Source: Actinomycetota bacterium (GTDB lineage: Bacteria > Actinomycetota > Geothermincolia > Geothermincolales > RBG-13-55-18). Taken from it: a stretch of DNA of 64,000 bases. The notes beneath the pieces are model-generated. The model was given only the letters and a program-made list of their open reading frames with translations. It had not been told where the DNA came from and made no database searches. This document shows positions 62,182 to 64,000 of this stretch, one piece after another; position 1 is the stretch's first letter; each line of letters begins with the position of its first letter. Where the stretch lies: the NCBI GenBank assembly GCA_014360645.1, contig JACIXD010000005.1, positions 211,358-275,357 of the forward strand, in the 5' to 3' direction. A program made the position numbers and the translations under genes.

Positions 62182-63363
62182 CTACACCCTCTCCCACAGG
62201 GTGGCGTTACCGTTGCCGAAGCCGCCGCAGAGGGTGGCTACCCCGTACTTGGCGTCGGCGAAATCCGTCTTCATGATGTTGTTCAGGGTGATGACGATGC
62301 GGCATCCGGACTCCCCCAGGGGATGACCCAGCGCCAGCGCGCCGCCCCACACGTTGATGTTGTCGAAGGGGGCGTTGTGGCCGATACCCAGCTCTCGGAT
62401 GACCGCCAGGGACTGGGTTCCGAAGGCCTCGTTGAGCTCCCAGACCCCGATGTCATTGACCGTGAGGCCCTTGCGCGCCAGCAGCTTCCGCACCGCAGGC
62501 ACGGGCCCGATTCCCATGATGGTGGGATCGCAGCCCGCCATCACGCCGCCCGCGTACTTGATGGTGTAGGAGAGGCCCAGCTCGTCGGCCTTCTCACGGC
62601 TCATGAAAAGGGCGGCGCAGGCGCCGGTGGTGAGGGGGGAGCTGATGGCCGCGGTGACCACGCCGTCGGGGCGGAAGGCCGGTGCCATCTGCGCCATCTG
62701 CTCCAGGCTGGGGTTGTCCCTTATCCACTGGTCGCGGTCGCACATGAACTCGTTGCCGCTCTCGTCAAGCGCCTTCACCGGCACGATCTCGTTCTTGAAC
62801 TTGCCGGCGTCGCGGGCCGCCGCCGCCTTGAGGTGGCTGTGGTACGCCATGAGCTCGGCGTCCTCACGGGAGATGTTATAGACCTGGGCGATCTTCTCCG
62901 CCGTGGGGCCCATGGGGAGCTCGGCCGGGTTGTAGTACTCGGCGATGCGCGGGGGGAAGTCCATGCCCATGGCCATGGGCACGTTCATCATGTCCTCCAC
63001 CCCGGAGGCGATGAAGATGTCCCCCTCGCCGGCCATGATGGCGCGGCAGGCGTGCTCGATGCAGGACATCCCCGAAGGGCACTGCTGGTTCACGCCGTTG
63101 GTGGGCACGCTGTCCGGCAGGCCTGAGGCTAGCCACCCCAGGCGGGCTATGTCGTTCTGCATGCCGGTCTGGTTGGCGGTGCCGCAGAAGACCGCCTCCA
63201 CGTCCTCGGGCTTCACCTGGGGGTTGCGCTCGAAGAGCGCCTTGTAAACGTAGGTGAGCAGCTCATCCGGACGCAGGTGCCTGGCCCAACCCTTCTCCGC
63301 GTGGGCCCTGAAGTTGGGGGTCCTTACCCCATCGACCAGGACGGCTTCTTTGATCTCTGCCAT
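62182..63363 (-). CDS. Acetyl-CoA acetyltransferase (thiolase)
   Basis: 393 aa. VNQQCPSGMSCIEHAC has the nucleophile Cys (about residue 95), ELNEAFGTQSLAVI (about 311) and GHPLGESGCRIVITL follow, and ATLCGGFGNGNA contains the second Cys. It differs from the FadA at 18735 and is a separate thiolase, probably for the 49-63 kb pathway. ATG at 63363 follows GAGGTAGA. A TGTTATAAT extended -10 on the minus strand lies near 63454-63462. Confidence 0.9.
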   Translation of the reverse strand: MAEIKEAVLVDGVRTPNFRAHAEKGWARHLRPDELLTYVYKALFERNPQVKPEDVEAVFCGTANQTGMQNDIARLGWLASGLPDSVPTNGVNQQCPSGMSCIEHACRAIMAGEGDIFIASGVEDMMNVPMAMGMDFPPRIAEYYNPAELPMGPTAEKIAQVYNISREDAELMAYHSHLKAAAARDAGKFKNEIVPVKALDESGNEFMCDRDQWIRDNPSLEQMAQMAPAFRPDGVVTAAISSPLTTGACAALFMSREKADELGLSYTIKYAGGVMAGCDPTIMGIGPVPAVRKLLARKGLTVNDIGVWELNEAFGTQSLAVIRELGIGHNAPFDNINVWGGALALGHPLGESGCRIVITLNNIMKTDFADAKYGVATLCGGFGNGNATLWERV

Positions 63364-63482
63364 GTCTGATCTACCTCGCTTTCCGCTTTACTGCCGGGCT
63401 TTCCGCAAGCCCCGGTCAACTTCCGCCCTCCTATGGTTACCAAGAGGTAGCGATATTATAACAGATTCCCACAACCCCGAGG

Positions 63483-63554
63483 TGGGGTCACATCTTCGAT
63501 CTTCGATGCGGGTTTACGTCTTGGAGGTAGGGTCGCGTCTTCGACATTCGATCG
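63483..63554 (+). repeat. Palindromic element arms, direct pair (copy 8)
   Basis: TGGGGTCACATCTTCGATCT then TCGATG from 63483, followed by a diverged direct copy TAGGGTCGCGTCTTCGACAT from 63528. Lies upstream of the thiolase gene. Confidence 0.75.
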
Positions 63555-63826
63555 TCGCGTCAGATGCCGGGACATCATCTCGGGGGTTCGCCGCCCGGGT
63601 CCACGAATGACCTACAGATCATCAAATTGTTGCGAGGATTTAAGGCTCCAAGCCGCGACCCCCGAATGGTTATAAACGATCCATCCAAACACCTCTTTTT
63701 ATGAGGATCCATGCTCTAGGCCGCGACCCACGGAGGGGTGGTCCCGAGGTTGAATCGGAACTTCCGAGCTGATTTTAAACTGAGTTCAGTAAAACTCCAG
63801 CAAGAGCCGGAGACATGATCGTTTAC
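63555..63826. other. Intergenic beside transposase fragment
   Basis: No gene. GAGGATTTAAGGCTCCAAGC (63634 on) and GAGGATCCATGCTCTAGGCC (63703 on) are degenerate direct repeats 69 bases apart, both followed by CGCGACCC. Possibly element ends or a decayed repeat array. Confidence 0.45.
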
Positions 63827-64000
63827 TCAGCCCGCCTTCTTAGCAACCCCGATTGCATCTATGGAGATGGGAGGGGATAGCTTCAAGGCATCCAGGATCT
63901 CCTTCTGCTCTGGATCGGGGCGCGCCGCAAGCTCGAAGGAGTAGTCCCCACAGGTCAAGGGGATCACCTGTAGACGATCCAGGCTGCGGATCGCGTGCTC
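63827..64000 (-). CDS. Probable transposase, C-terminal part (partial)
   Basis: The last 57 codons of a gene entering from the right edge, with no start in this window. It reads EHAIRSLDRLQVIPLTCGDY and SFELAARPDPEQKEILDALK, ending SPPISIDAIGVAKKAG. The closing pattern resembles IS1634/IS4-type transposases. Terminal inverted repeats cannot be defined. The protein reading is certain as an open frame; the family is tentative. Confidence 0.5.
   Translation of the reverse strand, partial: EHAIRSLDRLQVIPLTCGDYSFELAARPDPEQKEILDALKLSPPISIDAIGVAKKAG

Overview
The window reads as a GC-rich bacterial chromosome with dense, mostly single-exon operons, frequent GTG/TTG starts and strong Shine-Dalgarno sites. 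DUF5318, CsoR/DUF156 and many fatty-acyl-CoA genes point to Actinomycetota. Nickel/CO-dehydrogenase accessory genes (cooC, cooT), an HdrB-like CCG protein, radical-SAM enzymes and a ferredoxin/nitroreductase pair suggest an anaerobic or microaerophilic, deep-branching member (Geothermincolia-like is my guess; no rRNA is present to prove it).

Layout. 0-5.4 kb: phosphodiesterase, 5-formyl-THF cyclo-ligase, an atypical Nramp transporter with a PRC-barrel partner, CooT-like and DUF5318 proteins, a histidine phosphatase and an RsbRD-N-like protein. 5.4-8.2 kb: molybdenum-cofactor operon (moaA-moaC-MOSC-moaB, minus strand). 8.3-8.9 kb: an AbiEii toxin remnant. 9-13 kb: glycerate kinase, an orphan NfnA/PyrK-like flavoprotein, CooC and a CBS protein. 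13-18.7 kb: lipid kinase, a repeat cluster, a candidate structured RNA with promoter and terminator, CCG and radical-SAM proteins, then a decayed CRISPR array without cas genes. 18.7-25 kb: beta-oxidation fadA-fadB, MBL hydrolase, a second lipid kinase. 25-29.6 kb: a lower-GC cassette (DUF6125, CaiB/BaiF CoA-transferase, APC permease, TetR) with its own promoter and perfect palindromic operator. 29.6-38 kb: glycogen-debranching-type enzyme, GT4 glycosyltransferase, geranylgeranyl-reductase-like enzyme, ATC-hydrolase-like protein, lipoprotein and membrane proteins. 38-48.8 kb: CsoR-family repressor, a giant FAD/Fe-S oxidoreductase with a Met/Pro-rich tail behind a CsoR-like operator, a huge secreted RIFT/glycan-active-like protein with an exact internal duplication, a HAMP sensor and a zinc-ribbon membrane protein. 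49-63.4 kb: a TetR-led acyl-CoA catabolic region (acyl-CoA synthetase, SCP2-type thiolase, two tandem acyl-CoA dehydrogenases, nitroreductase, ferredoxin, SDRs, enoyl-CoA hydratase, thiolase). The right edge holds the C-terminal end of a probable transposase.

The metabolic theme is CoA-thioester degradation (two separate beta-oxidation regions, an acyl-CoA synthetase and two TetR regulators) plus metal and redox cofactor supply (Moco, Ni, Fe-S). The most unusual sequence-level signals are a family of at least eight palindromic elements built on TGGGGTCAnATCTTCGATCT. They sit at gene 3' ends, sometimes right after stop codons, and in places supply the C-termini of genes. Others are the stand-alone structured RNA at 15.1-15.4 kb, several decayed CRISPR-like arrays, and the Met-rich-tailed oxidoreductase under a CsoR-type palindrome. 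Functional assignments come from reading motifs by eye; no database search was run.
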